DNA from: Pseudomonas lalucatii
GTDB lineage: Bacteria; Pseudomonadota; Gammaproteobacteria; Pseudomonadales; Pseudomonadaceae
Assembly: GCF_018398425.1 (NCBI RefSeq)
Contig: NZ_JADPMV010000001.1
Location: 1,798,001 to 1,862,000 of the forward strand
DNA: 64,000 bases
Reading direction: 5' to 3'
Position 1 is the first letter of the stretch. Every line of letters begins with the position of its first letter. Below are positions 54,613 through 63,461 of this stretch, piece after piece. The notes below the pieces were generated by a model that did not search any database, was not told where the DNA came from, and saw only the letters and a program-made list of their open reading frames with translations. The translations under genes and the position numbers were made by a program.

Positions 54613-54813
54613 TCATCGACTCGGGCCTTCGACGACCAGCGCCAGCAGCCCGATCAGCGCGGCCCAGGCCAGGAACAGGTAGGCATACAGCAGCGGGATG
54701 CCCAGCCACCGGGCATCGCTGTCGAACAGGGCCAGCAGGGGATAGCTGAACAGCAGCCAGCCCAGCAGAAACACCGCCACCAGGCGCTGCCCGCGCAGCG
54801 AGCGATCGGCCAT
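54613..54813 (-). CDS. small two-helix membrane protein (symporter small-subunit-like)
   Basis: 66 residues, AGGAGG well placed before the ATG. Two membrane helices (about 10-26 and 38-59: LVAVFLLGWLLFSYPLLALF and IPLLYAYLFLAWAALIGLLAL). The topology and place, 13 bases before a gene with a symporter domain, resemble DUF4212-type small subunits that accompany SSS transporters and CrbS-type sensors. Sequence similarity itself is not decisive. Confidence 0.75.
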   Translation of the reverse strand: MADRSLRGQRLVAVFLLGWLLFSYPLLALFDSDARWLGIPLLYAYLFLAWAALIGLLALVVEGPSR

Positions 54814-54922
54814 AAGCGCGCACCTCCTGCGCCTAAGTGTGGCCTATTCGGCAGGCGATGCCGGGCGAACCCGCGCGCAACTCGGATAGGCCCGCGCGGC
54901 CAGCCCCTGCGGCGCCCCTGGC

Positions 54923-55792
54923 TCAGCCGTCGATGGCCGCGCAGTGGTCCTGTTCCGGCACGGCCGGGGTGTACCAGACGAAGTCCGCCTGGTCGGCCGC
55001 CACCGCGCTGCCCACCTCCGCCAGCAGCAGCACTCGCGTAGCGGCGCCGGCGCCCAGGTCGGCCAGGTGCAGCGGCACGCCCAGGTCGCGGCGCACGTGG
55101 TAGGCCCCGGCCAGCAGCAGGCTCGGCGCCGGCGCAGCCAGCAGCGCCTCGGCCATGCGCCGGTCGCGCTGCTGCTGCACGGCGAGCATGGCCGGCAGCT
55201 GGCTGTCCGGCAGCTTGCCGCAGTGGGCCTCGCGGAGCTGCGCCAGCAACCGCTCGCGCACCGCCGGCGCGCTCGCCGCGCCGGCCGGCAAGGCCGGTGG
55301 CCGGCGATAGATGGCCAGCAACTCGTCTCGAGCGAGGTTGGCCGCCCGCAGCGGATAGGGCTGGGCCAGGGCATGACGCAGGATCGGGCCGTACAGCGTC
55401 CAGTCCCAGCCGGGCTGCCAGGCCAGGGCCGCCGGCAGGTCGGCGGGCAGGCGAGCGGCGGTCCGGGCGGCATCCACCCGGGCCTGCTGCGTGGGCTCGA
55501 GCATTTCCAGCAGCAACGCGCCCTGTTCCCGGCGAGTCGCCAGGGCCCGCAGCAGCCACAGCTGCAGGGCATGGTGATCGGGATTGTCGTGACGCTCGCC
55601 GACCAGCAGCCGCTCGGCATCGGCCAGGCGCTCCACCAGCGCCTCGGGCGCGAGGCGCTCGCCGCTGCGCAGGTCGCGGATGACGCCGAGGTCGGCATGG
55701 CTGCGCCCCTCCAGGCCCTGCCACGCCGGCAAGGGCGGCAGGGCCTGGCAGGCGCTCAGCAACATCAGCAGAAACGGCAGAAGCAGGCGCAT
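54923..55792 (-). CDS. phuW: ChaN-family heme-associated lipoprotein (PhuW-like)
   Basis: 289 residues. Signal peptide with lipobox LLSAC (Cys15), so it is an outer-membrane lipoprotein. The ChaN fold is marked by LLVGERHDNPDHH (G65-H73), WQPGWDWTLYGPIL and a closing AYHVRRDLGVPLHL. ChaN of Campylobacter binds two hemes, and phuW is the last gene of the Pseudomonas phu heme-uptake operon. It lies 10 bases after the ATPase gene and is co-transcribed with it. Confidence 0.85.
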   Translation of the reverse strand: MRLLLPFLLMLLSACQALPPLPAWQGLEGRSHADLGVIRDLRSGERLAPEALVERLADAERLLVGERHDNPDHHALQLWLLRALATRREQGALLLEMLEPTQQARVDAARTAARLPADLPAALAWQPGWDWTLYGPILRHALAQPYPLRAANLARDELLAIYRRPPALPAGAASAPAVRERLLAQLREAHCGKLPDSQLPAMLAVQQQRDRRMAEALLAAPAPSLLLAGAYHVRRDLGVPLHLADLGAGAATRVLLLAEVGSAVAADQADFVWYTPAVPEQDHCAAIDG

Positions 55793-55802
55793 GGCGGTTT
55801 CC

Positions 55803-56570
55803 TCAACGGGCGACTATCAACGGATGGCCGCGCTCGGGATGGCGCTGCACCAGTACCTCCAGGCCGAACACGGCCTGCAGCGGCTCGGCGCGCAGCACCT
55901 GCTCCACCGTGCCCAGGGCATGGGGGCGGCCACCCGCGAGCAGCAGCAGGCGGTCGCAGAAGCGCGCCGCCAGGTTGAGGTCGTGCAGGATCACCAGCAC
56001 CGCGGCGCCCCGCTCGGCGCAGGCGCGCACGGCCTGCAGGCTGGTGTGCTGATGCAACGGATCGAGCATCGAGGTCGGCTCGTCCAGCAGCAGCACCTGG
56101 CCCTCGCCTCCCGGCCAGAGCTGGGCCAGCACCCGCGCCAGGTGCACGCGCTGGCGCTCGCCGCCGGACAAGGCCAGGTAGCTGCGCCCGCTCAGGTGCG
56201 CGGCGTCCGCGGCCTGCAGCGCCGCCGCGACGATTTCCGCATCGCGCGCCCGGCCGCTGGCATGGGGCAGACGACCCATGGCGACCACCGCCTCGACGCT
56301 GAAGGCGAAGTTCAACGTCGAGCTCTGCGGCAGCACCGCCAGGCGCCGCGCCCGCTCCGGCCCGGACCAGGCGCCGAGCGGGCGTGCGTCCAGCAGCACC
56401 TGGCCCTGGGCCGGCGCCAGCTCGCCGCACAACGCGCCGAGCAGGGTGCTCTTGCCGGCGCCGTTGGGGCCCAGCACGCCGAGCACTTCGCCCGGGCGCA
56501 GCTGCAGCTCGATATCCGCCAGCACCGTGGCATGGCCACGGCGAACGCTCAGGTTAAGCGCCTGCAGCAT
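55803..56570 (-). CDS. phuV: heme ABC transporter ATP-binding protein
   Basis: 255 residues. Walker A GPNGAGKS (about 35-42), Q-loop VLPQSS, signature [15 protein letters not shown], Walker [10 protein letters not shown] and switch HDLN are complete. Similarity is to the HmuV/PhuV type. It powers heme import across the inner membrane. The ATG overlaps the stop of the permease gene (TGATG, 56568-56572). Confidence 0.92.
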   Translation of the reverse strand: MLQALNLSVRRGHATVLADIELQLRPGEVLGVLGPNGAGKSTLLGALCGELAPAQGQVLLDARPLGAWSGPERARRLAVLPQSSTLNFAFSVEAVVAMGRLPHASGRARDAEIVAAALQAADAAHLSGRSYLALSGGERQRVHLARVLAQLWPGGEGQVLLLDEPTSMLDPLHQHTSLQAVRACAERGAAVLVILHDLNLAARFCDRLLLLAGGRPHALGTVEQVLRAEPLQAVFGLEVLVQRHPERGHPLIVAR

Positions 56571-57607
56571 CAGGCCCGCCCCCGCACCAGCAGAAACAGG
56601 AAGAACGGCGCGCCGAGCAGCGCCGTGACTATGCCGATGGGCAGCTCGGCGGGGGCCAGCACCAGCCGCGCGGCCAGGTCGGCCAGCAGCAGCAGCGCGG
56701 CGCCGGCCAGCATCGCGGCCGGCAACAGCAGGCGGTGGTCCGGCCCGGTGAGCAGGCGCACCAGATGCGGCACCACCAGGCCGACGAAGCCGATCATCCC
56801 GGCCGCCGCCACCGCCGCGCCGACCCCCAGGGCGGTGCACAGCACCAGCTCGCGCTTCAGCCGCTCCACCTCGAAGCCCAGGTGGCGCGCCTCCGACTCG
56901 CCGAGCAGCAGGGCGTTCAGCGCCCGCGCCCGGCGCGGCAGCCACAGCGCCACGCCGAGGGTCACCAGCAGCAGCGGCCACAGCCGCGCATAGCTGGCGC
57001 CATTGAGGCTGCCCAGGTTCCAGAAGGTCAGGCTGCGCAGGGTGGCGTCGTCGGCCAGGTAGGTGAACAGGCCGATGGCCGCACCGGCCAGGGCGGTCAG
57101 GGCGATGCCGGCCAGGAGCATGGTCGCCACGTGGGTCTGGCCGTCGCGCCGGCCCAGGCGATAGACCAGGCTGGTCACCGTCAGGCCGCCGGCGAAGGCG
57201 CAGGCCGAGAGCAGGTAGGGCTCGAGCGCGGCGGGCAGGCCGCCGAATGCCGTCCCGCCGACGATGGCGATCGCCGCCCCGAGGGCGGCGCCAGCGGACA
57301 CCCCGATCAGTCCGGGATCGGCCAGCGGATTGCGGAACAGCCCCTGCATGGCCACCCCGGTCAGCGCCAGCACCGCGCCCACCGCCAGCCCCAGCAGGGC
57401 CCGCGGCAGACGGATCTGGCCGAGGATCAGCTCGGCCCGCTCCAGCTCGGCCCCGCCCAGTGGCAGGCCGGCCAGGCGCAAGGCGGCTTGCAGAGTCTCC
57501 TGCAGCGGCAGGCTGACCGGACCCAGGGCCAGGGATAGCCACAGGGCGAGCAGCAGCAGCAGGCCCAGGGCGGTGAACAGTGAACGCGGCTGGATAAGGG
57601 GAGGCAT
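56570..57607 (-). CDS. phuU: heme ABC transporter permease
   Basis: 345 residues, a FecCD-type permease with about ten membrane helices. Family stretches include [42 protein letters not shown] and [22 protein letters not shown] (the ATPase-coupling EAA-like loop). The start at 57607 has no strong ribosome-binding site. The genes that normally precede it in a phu/hmu operon (receptor, heme oxygenase carrier PhuS, binding protein PhuT) are absent: upstream is a divergent Rieske gene after a 158-base gap. Confidence 0.9.
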   Translation of the reverse strand: MPPLIQPRSLFTALGLLLLLALWLSLALGPVSLPLQETLQAALRLAGLPLGGAELERAELILGQIRLPRALLGLAVGAVLALTGVAMQGLFRNPLADPGLIGVSAGAALGAAIAIVGGTAFGGLPAALEPYLLSACAFAGGLTVTSLVYRLGRRDGQTHVATMLLAGIALTALAGAAIGLFTYLADDATLRSLTFWNLGSLNGASYARLWPLLLVTLGVALWLPRRARALNALLLGESEARHLGFEVERLKRELVLCTALGVGAAVAAAGMIGFVGLVVPHLVRLLTGPDHRLLLPAAMLAGAALLLLADLAARLVLAPAELPIGIVTALLGAPFFLFLLVRGRA

Positions 57608-57765
57608 GAGGTGGAGGGCTTCGCGCGCGGGAATTGCCAGGCAGGATAAAAGGCCCAGGCCCCAGCCGCCAGCCCGACCGGGGCTCGCCGCCGCCGGCGA
57701 CTGACCGGCGCCCCTTGGCAGCCCCCCGCAGAGCGGGATAATGGCCGCCTGCCCGGGAGTGACCG

Positions 57766-58083
57766 ATGAAGCGTTTATGTGCCCCCGACGAGCTGGCCGA
57801 AGGCCAGAGCCGGGGCTTTGTGATCGAAGACGACAAGCTGCTGGCCGTGCGCAAGGACGGCCGCGTGTACCTCTACCGCAACCGCTGCCCGCACCGCGGC
57901 ATCGCCCTGGAGTGGCTGCCGGACCAGTTCCTCGATGCCAGCGCCAGCCTGATCCAGTGCGCCACCCACGGCGCGCTGTTCCTGATCGACTCGGGCGAAT
58001 GCGTGGCCGGCCCCTGCGCCGGGCAATCGCTCGAAGCACTGCACTGCGAGGAAAACGCCGAGGGCATCTGGCTCCAGCGATAG
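57766..58083 (+). CDS. small Rieske [2Fe-2S] protein
   Basis: 105 residues. The two cluster-binding boxes are CPHRG (Cys and His) and CATHGALF (Cys and His), separated by about 20 residues, as in NirD-like or dioxygenase-type ferredoxins. There is no signal peptide, so it is cytosolic. It acts as an electron carrier for an unknown enzyme. It converges on sfsA with a 4-base gap. Confidence 0.88.
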   Translation: MKRLCAPDELAEGQSRGFVIEDDKLLAVRKDGRVYLYRNRCPHRGIALEWLPDQFLDASASLIQCATHGALFLIDSGECVAGPCAGQSLEALHCEENAEGIWLQR

Positions 58084-58087
58084 GCCG

Positions 58088-58795
58088 CTACGAATGCACC
58101 TCGAGCCGGCGCACCAGGCGCACCTCCTCGGGGCCGATATCCGCGCCGTAGGCCAGCACCTCGACGCCCGCCGCCCGCGCCTCGCGTAGCGCCGCGGCAT
58201 AGGCCGGGTCGATCTCCTCGGCCGGACGCACCGCCTCGATCCCGCTCAGGTTGACGCAATACAGCTGCACCGCCCGCACGCCGTCCCGGGCCAGCGCCGC
58301 CAGCTCGCGCAGGTGCTTGGCGCCACGCTCGGTACGGGCATCGGGAAAGGCCGCCACGGGGTCGTCGGCGAAGCCCAGGGTCACGCTCTTCACCTCGACG
58401 AAGGCCGGGCCGCCTGGATAGTCCAGGCGAAAGTCGATGCGACTGCGCTCCTGGCCATAGGGCACCTCGCGCTTCAGCCCGGTGAAACCGGCCAGCTCGG
58501 CGATCAACCCGGTCCGCAGCGCCTCCTCCACCAGGCCGTTGGCCCGCCCGGTATTGATCAGCGCCAGGCGGCCGTGGGGCGTCTCGCCGATCTCCCAGGT
58601 ACCGGGCAGCTTGCGCCTGGGGTCGTCGGAGCGGCTGAACCAGACCCGCGCGCCCTCGCCCATGCAGTTGAGCATCGAGCCGGTGTTGGGACAGTGGAGG
58701 GTCAGGCCTTCACCGTCCGTCGTCTCGATATCGGCGAGGAAGCGCTTGTAGCGGCGCAGCAGGCGCCCCTGCTGCAGCGGCGGTTCAAAGCGCAT
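58088..58795 (-). CDS. sfsA: SfsA, DNA-binding/sugar fermentation stimulation protein
   Basis: 235 residues of the family's usual length. The N-terminal OB-like part starts [22 protein letters not shown] and continues [14 protein letters not shown]. The C-terminal nuclease-like fold contains [23 protein letters not shown], which carries a PD-(D/E)xK style D...ExK triad, and [16 protein letters not shown]. The biochemical role is not settled in the family. It overlaps the aminotransferase gene upstream by 11 bases. Confidence 0.93.
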   Translation of the reverse strand: MRFEPPLQQGRLLRRYKRFLADIETTDGEGLTLHCPNTGSMLNCMGEGARVWFSRSDDPRRKLPGTWEIGETPHGRLALINTGRANGLVEEALRTGLIAELAGFTGLKREVPYGQERSRIDFRLDYPGGPAFVEVKSVTLGFADDPVAAFPDARTERGAKHLRELAALARDGVRAVQLYCVNLSGIEAVRPAEEIDPAYAAALREARAAGVEVLAYGADIGPEEVRLVRRLEVHS

Positions 58796-59966
58796 CGGGA
58801 CGCCAGCTCTTCAGGCCGCGGGCAATGCGCTCGACCGCCTGCTGCAGGCGCGGCAGGTCCTGGGTGTAGGCGAAGCGCACATGCTGGCCGGCCAGGTGGC
58901 GGCCGAAGTCCAGCCCCGGGGTGAAGGCCACATGCTCGGTTTCCAGGAAGTGCTGGCAGAAGGCGAAGGCGTCGCCGCCGAAGGCGCCGATGTCGGCATA
59001 TAGATAGAAGGCGCCCTCCGGCTCCACGGCGATCCTGAAGCCCAGCTCGCGCAGTGCCGGCAGGAGGAAGTCGCGGCGGCGCTGGAACTCGTGCCGGCGC
59101 TGCTCGCAGATCGCCAGGGTCTGCTCCTCGAAGCAGGCCAGGGCGGCGTGCTGGGCCATGCTCGGGGCGCTGATATAGAGGTTCTGCGCCAGCTTCTCCA
59201 GCTCGGGCACCGCCGCCGGCGGCGCCACCAGCCAGCCCAGGCGCCAGCCGGTCATGCCGAAGTACTTGGAGAAGCTGTTGAGCACGAAGGCATCAAAGTC
59301 CACCTCCAGCACGCTGGCGGCATCCGTCCCATAGGTCAGGCCGTGGTAGATCTCGTCGACCACCAGGTGGCCACCGCGCGCCTTGAGCGCCTGGGACAGC
59401 GCCGCCAGTTCGGCGCGCGCGAGCAGGGTGCCGGTGGGGTTGGCCGGCGAGGCGACCAGGGCGCCGACGCTGTCGCCGTCCCAGTGCCGCTCGACCAGCT
59501 GCGGGGTCAGTTGGTAGCGCACCTCCGGCCCCACCGGCACCAGCTGCGCGGCGCCCTCGATCAGCCGCAGGAAATGGCGGTTGCAGGGGTAGCCCGGGTC
59601 GGCCAGCAGCCAGTGCTTGCCCGGATCGACCAGCAGGCTGCTGGCCAGCAGCAGGGCGCCGGAACCGCCGGGGGTTATCAGGATCCGCTCAGGGTCTATG
59701 CTCAACCGGTAGCGTTGCGCGTAGAAGCCGGCGATGGCCTCGCGCAGGGCGGGAATGCCCCGCGCCGCGGTGTAGCGGGTATGGCCGGCGGCCAAGGCGG
59801 CCTGGCCGGCGGCGACTATGGGCGCGGCGGTGGTGAAGTCCGGTTCGCCGATCTCCAGGTGGATCACATCGAGGCCCGCGGCCTGCAACTGGTTGGCGCG
59901 GGCCAGCAGGGCCATGACATGGAAGGGTTCGATGGCGCGGCTGCGCGCACTGTATGACTGGGCCAT
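58785..59966 (-). CDS. class I/II pyridoxal-phosphate aminotransferase
   Basis: 393 residues. The PLP lysine is in [28 protein letters not shown] carries the Asn of the cofactor pocket, and [13 protein letters not shown] the Asp and Tyr. LEIGEPDF at the start and HVRFAYTQD near the end (carboxylate-binding Arg) fit an aspartate or aromatic-type fold I transaminase. The amino acid used is not known. From memory, a gene of this kind lies between sfsA and dksA in P. aeruginosa too. Confidence 0.9.
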   Translation of the reverse strand: MAQSYSARSRAIEPFHVMALLARANQLQAAGLDVIHLEIGEPDFTTAAPIVAAGQAALAAGHTRYTAARGIPALREAIAGFYAQRYRLSIDPERILITPGGSGALLLASSLLVDPGKHWLLADPGYPCNRHFLRLIEGAAQLVPVGPEVRYQLTPQLVERHWDGDSVGALVASPANPTGTLLARAELAALSQALKARGGHLVVDEIYHGLTYGTDAASVLEVDFDAFVLNSFSKYFGMTGWRLGWLVAPPAAVPELEKLAQNLYISAPSMAQHAALACFEEQTLAICEQRRHEFQRRRDFLLPALRELGFRIAVEPEGAFYLYADIGAFGGDAFAFCQHFLETEHVAFTPGLDFGRHLAGQHVRFAYTQDLPRLQQAVERIARGLKSWRPDAL

Positions 59967-60163
59967 GGACCTGCCTGTAGAAGGGTTGGATCGCGGATTC
60001 TAACCAAGCCTACGGCGAAACGGCAGCAACCTCGACAACCGGGAGTGGCGCGGCTTCAATCGATCTGGTAAGTTCGCCCGCTTGCAGCCGCAGGGCCGAT
60101 GGACAATCGGCAAGGGACAACAATCCTGCGCAGTGGATTAGAGAGAGTGAGAGGCGGTCATCC

Positions 60164-60607
60164 ATGCCCACCAAAGCAAAAGCAAAGAGCAGCCAACTGA
60201 TTCGCGGCTTCGAACCCTACCAAGAGAGTAAGGGCGAGGAGTACATGAGTGAGCAGATGCGCGCCCACTTCACCGGCATCCTCAACAAGTGGAAGCTGGA
60301 ACTGATGCAGGAAGTCGACCGTACCGTGCATCACATGCAGGACGAGGCGGCCAACTTCCCCGACCCGGCCGACCGCGCCAGCCAGGAGGAAGAATTCAGC
60401 CTGGAACTGCGTGCCCGCGACCGCGAGCGCAAGCTGATCAAGAAGATCGACGAGACCCTCGAGCTGATCGAGGAGAACGAGTACGGCTGGTGCGACTCCT
60501 GCGGCGTCGAGATCGGCATCCGCCGCCTGGAAGCCCGCCCCACCGCCACCCTGTGCATCGACTGCAAGACCCTGGCGGAAATCAAGGAAAAACAGATCGG
60601 TTCCTGA
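60164..60607 (+). CDS. dksA: RNA polymerase-binding transcription factor DksA
   Basis: 147 residues. With ppGpp it adjusts promoters, notably the GC-discriminator rRNA promoters found in this window. The coiled-coil (about 35-110) has the tip DPADRAS with D67 and D70, the residues that reach the active site. The zinc finger is complete: C110, C113, C131, C134 (CDSC...CIDC). It is a single-gene unit with a 197-base upstream gap and a good terminator downstream. Confidence 0.97.
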   Translation: MPTKAKAKSSQLIRGFEPYQESKGEEYMSEQMRAHFTGILNKWKLELMQEVDRTVHHMQDEAANFPDPADRASQEEEFSLELRARDRERKLIKKIDETLELIEENEYGWCDSCGVEIGIRRLEARPTATLCIDCKTLAEIKEKQIGS

Positions 60608-60613
60608 TCCGAT

Positions 60614-60637
60614 CACGGGGCGCTGCGGCGCCCCGTG
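60614..60637 (+). terminator. terminator after dksA
   Basis: CACGGGGCGC and GCGCCCCGTG form a 10-bp stem with loop TGCG, followed by TTGTTT, 6 bases past the stop codon. Confidence 0.88.
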
Positions 60638-60732
60638 TTGTTTCCGGCCTCCTTCGACCACGCCCCTGGCGGCGCGGCCGCCGCTGCTACCGCCCTCCTC
60701 CCTCGCCGCCTGAAGCCCTTATATTCGTCCGT

Positions 60733-61620
60733 ATGAACGCTCCCGCTTATATCGGTCGTTTCGCCCCCACGCCCAGCGGTTACCTGCACTTCGGCTCCCT
60801 GGTCGCGGCCCTGGCCTCCTACCTGGATGCCCGCGCCGTCGGCGGCCTCTGGCTGCTGCGCATGGAGGACCTCGACCCGCCGCGGGAGGTGCCCGGCGCC
60901 CAGGATGCGATCCTGCGCACCCTGGAAAGCTACGGCCTGCACTGGGACGGCGAACTGGTGCGGCAGAGCGGGCGCCACGCCGAATACCAGGCGCTGATCG
61001 AACGCCTGCTGGACGGCGGCCTGGCCTATGCCTGCACCTGCTCGCGCAAGCAGCTGGAGGGCTACCAGGGGGTCTATCCCGGGTTCTGCCGCGACGCCGG
61101 CCATGCCCCGCGTGACGCCGCCATCCGCCTGCGGGTGCCGCAGCAGCGCTATGGCTTCGACGACCGCGTACAGGGTGAGTACCGCCAGCAGCTGGATCGC
61201 GAGGTGGGCGACTTCGTCATCCGCCGCCGCGACGGCCTCTATGCCTACCAGCTGGCGGTGGTCCTCGACGACGCCTGGCAGGGCGTCAGCGACGTGGTGC
61301 GCGGCGCCGACCTGCTCGACTCCACCCCGCGCCAGCTGTACCTGCAGGAACTGCTCGGCGCCGCCCGGCCGCGCTACCTGCACGTGCCGCTGATCATCCA
61401 GCCCGACGGCCACAAGCTGGGCAAGTCCTACCGCTCGCCGCCGCTGCCGGCCGACCGGGCCGCGCCACTGCTGGTGCGTGCCCTGCATGCCCTGGGGCAG
61501 CAGGTGCCCGGCGACCTCGTCGAAGCGCGGCCGGAGCAGCTGCTGGAATGGGCGGCGCGCCACTGGGACGCCGGGCGCATCCCGCGCTGCCGCACCCTGG
61601 CCGAGGCCCAGCTGCGCTGA
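60733..61620 (+). CDS. gluQ: glutamyl-Q tRNA(Asp) synthetase
   Basis: 295 residues from the ATG at 60733. It attaches glutamate to the queuosine base of tRNA-Asp. It is a truncated GluRS: class I HIGH-like motif FAPTPSGYLHFGSL at 10-23, a zinc knuckle starting CTCSRKQLEG and ending GFC, and a KMSKS-like LGKSYRS. It has no anticodon-binding domain, as expected. It lies after dksA as in many gammaproteobacteria; the usual Pseudomonas downstream genes cbrA-cbrB are not here. Confidence 0.95.
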   Translation: MNAPAYIGRFAPTPSGYLHFGSLVAALASYLDARAVGGLWLLRMEDLDPPREVPGAQDAILRTLESYGLHWDGELVRQSGRHAEYQALIERLLDGGLAYACTCSRKQLEGYQGVYPGFCRDAGHAPRDAAIRLRVPQQRYGFDDRVQGEYRQQLDREVGDFVIRRRDGLYAYQLAVVLDDAWQGVSDVVRGADLLDSTPRQLYLQELLGAARPRYLHVPLIIQPDGHKLGKSYRSPPLPADRAAPLLVRALHALGQQVPGDLVEARPEQLLEWAARHWDAGRIPRCRTLAEAQLR

Positions 61621-61627
61621 ACGCCCC

Positions 61628-62551
61628 CTAGCCTTCCGCGGCCGGCGTGGCCCCGGGACCGTCGCGCTCGAGCACGGCCTCCTCCTCCAGCCAGGACCAG
61701 AAGGCCTCGGCCTGGGGCGACAGGTATTGATGGGCCGGACAGGCCAGATAGAACGCCTCGGAGGTGGCGATGCGCTGCTCGAACGGCGCCACCAGGCGCC
61801 CGCTGGCGATCATTCCGGCCACCAGGGAAGTGCGCCCCAGGGCCAGACCGTGGCCGAGGGTGGCCATCTCCAGGGCGGTGATCAGGGTGTCGAACTGCAG
61901 GCCCTGGGACGGGTCGACGTGGTGGAAGCCGGTCTGGTTGAGCCAGTGGCCCCAGCCCTCCTCGTAGCCGATCACATGCAGCAGGGTATAGGCGTCCAGC
62001 GCCTCGGGCGAGGCCGGCGGCTGCCCGCCATCGAGCAACTGCGGACTGCACACCGGAAACAGGTCGTCCCAGGTCAGCCGGCTGGACTTGTAGCCCGGCC
62101 ACACGCCCTGGCCGTAGCGGATCTCCATGTCCGCCTCCTTCTCCCGCTCGTCCAGCCAGATGTTGCTGGTGAAGCGCAGGCCGACATCCGGGTGGCACTC
62201 GCGGAAACGCGCCAGGCGCGGCGCCAGCCAGGTGGTGAAGAACACCAGGTTGACCCGCACCGTCAGCAGGCGCTTGCGGCCCTGGCCGAACAGCTCGTCG
62301 GTGGCCGCGGCCAGGCGCTCGACGGCCTCGTGCACCACCGGCATGTAGGCCTGGCCCGCCTCGGTCAGTTCCAGGCCGCGCGGCAGGCGCTTGAACAGGC
62401 TGACGCCGAGCTGCGACTCGAGGCCCTTGACCTGCTGGCTGATCGCCGCCTGGGTCAGGTTCAGCTCGCCGGCCGCCTGGGTGAAGTTCAGGTGGCGGGC
62501 GGATGCCTCGAACGAGCGCAGCCAGTTCAGTGGGGGAAGACGTTTCTTCAT
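61628..62551 (-). CDS. LysR-type transcriptional regulator (GcvA-like)
   Basis: 307 residues. The N-terminal helix-turn-helix (RSFEASARHLNFTQAAGELNL and AAISQQVKGLESQLG) with PPLNWLRSFEA is the GcvA/AmpR-like branch. The effector-binding domain covers 95-290, including MEIRYGQGVWPG. It converges on gluQ with an 8-base gap. It is the last of three minus-strand genes; the nearby mmsA gene suggests control of an amino-acid or valine-type catabolic pathway, which is inference. Confidence 0.88.
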   Translation of the reverse strand: MKKRLPPLNWLRSFEASARHLNFTQAAGELNLTQAAISQQVKGLESQLGVSLFKRLPRGLELTEAGQAYMPVVHEAVERLAAATDELFGQGRKRLLTVRVNLVFFTTWLAPRLARFRECHPDVGLRFTSNIWLDEREKEADMEIRYGQGVWPGYKSSRLTWDDLFPVCSPQLLDGGQPPASPEALDAYTLLHVIGYEEGWGHWLNQTGFHHVDPSQGLQFDTLITALEMATLGHGLALGRTSLVAGMIASGRLVAPFEQRIATSEAFYLACPAHQYLSPQAEAFWSWLEEEAVLERDGPGATPAAEG

Positions 62552-62562
62552 CGCTAAGCTCG

Positions 62563-63348
62563 CTACCGGTCCCTGACGACCTCCGTGTCGGTGATCAGCT
62601 GACCCAACTCCCCGGCCGCCTCACGTAGCAGCGGAGTATATGCCAGCAGCTCTTCCAGGCTCTTGCCTATCAGCGGCGCATGGCTGAACAGACAGGCGAA
62701 CAAGCGACCATCGCGACCGCGGATGGGCACCGCGCAGGCCACCAGGCCGTCGACGAACTCCTCGTTGTCGATACCCAGTTCCTCCTCCCGGATTCTCTGC
62801 AGCGCCGCCTCCAATTCGGCCGCGCTGGTCAGGGTATTGCGCGCCAGGCGCTGCAACGGCAGGTTGTTGAGGATGCGCCGGCGGCGTTCCCTGGGCAGCG
62901 AGCTGAGGTAGAGCTTGCCGCTGGCGGTGCACCAGATCGGCGTGTGACTGCCGACCGACAGCTGTAGCTGCAGAGGCCGCTCGGCCTGCGCCCGGTCGTA
63001 GTAGATCATCTCGGTGCCGTTGGGGATGGCGATGCCGCAGGTCTCGCCGATCTGCGCGACCAGGCGCTTGAGGATGGCCTGGCGCGGCGCCTTGAAGCGC
63101 CCGCTGTAGAGCACGCCGAGGGCGATGTCGTGCATACGGTCGCCCGGCACCAGCAGGCCGCGCATGTTGATCTGCAGGTAGCCGTCGCCTTCGAGCTGGC
63201 CCAGCAGGCGGTGGATGCTCGGCTTGGGGATGTCCAGCTGATAGGCCAGGTCGGCCGGCGACATGGGCCGCTCGGCCTTGGACACCGCCTCGATGATCTC
63301 CAGCACCCGGCCGATCGAGGAGCCTTTTTCTCGGGTTGTCGTGGTCAC
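62563..63348 (-). CDS. IclR-family transcriptional regulator
   Basis: 261 residues from GTG 63348 (GGAGTGA upstream), preferred to the ATG at 63396, which lies in the hairpin region. Winged helix at the N-terminus (GRVLEIIEAVSKAERPMSPADLAYQLDIPKPSIHRLLGQLE). The C-terminal IclR effector domain contains TPIWCTASGKLYLSSLP (CTA.GK in the family) and ACAVPIRGRDGRLFACLF. It sits between mmsA and the LysR gene, all in the same orientation, and is a good candidate regulator of mmsA. Confidence 0.9.
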   Translation of the reverse strand: MTTTTREKGSSIGRVLEIIEAVSKAERPMSPADLAYQLDIPKPSIHRLLGQLEGDGYLQINMRGLLVPGDRMHDIALGVLYSGRFKAPRQAILKRLVAQIGETCGIAIPNGTEMIYYDRAQAERPLQLQLSVGSHTPIWCTASGKLYLSSLPRERRRRILNNLPLQRLARNTLTSAAELEAALQRIREEELGIDNEEFVDGLVACAVPIRGRDGRLFACLFSHAPLIGKSLEELLAYTPLLREAAGELGQLITDTEVVRDR

Positions 63349-63390
63349 GGGGTCACTCCTGTCCGGCAGGGGCCGGCCTGAAACGGCAGA

Positions 63391-63418
63391 GGCCACGCTC
63401 CCTTGCGGGGGCGTGGCC
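63391..63418 (-). terminator. hairpin between mmsA and the IclR gene
   Basis: GGCCACGCTCCC and GGGGGCGTGGCC pair with one mismatch around a 4-base loop. There is no T-run, so it may be a weak terminator or a processing site. Confidence 0.5.
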
Positions 63419-63461
63419 CATTTTGCCCGGCAATAGCCGGCGGCGTGGCGCCTGGCGCCGG

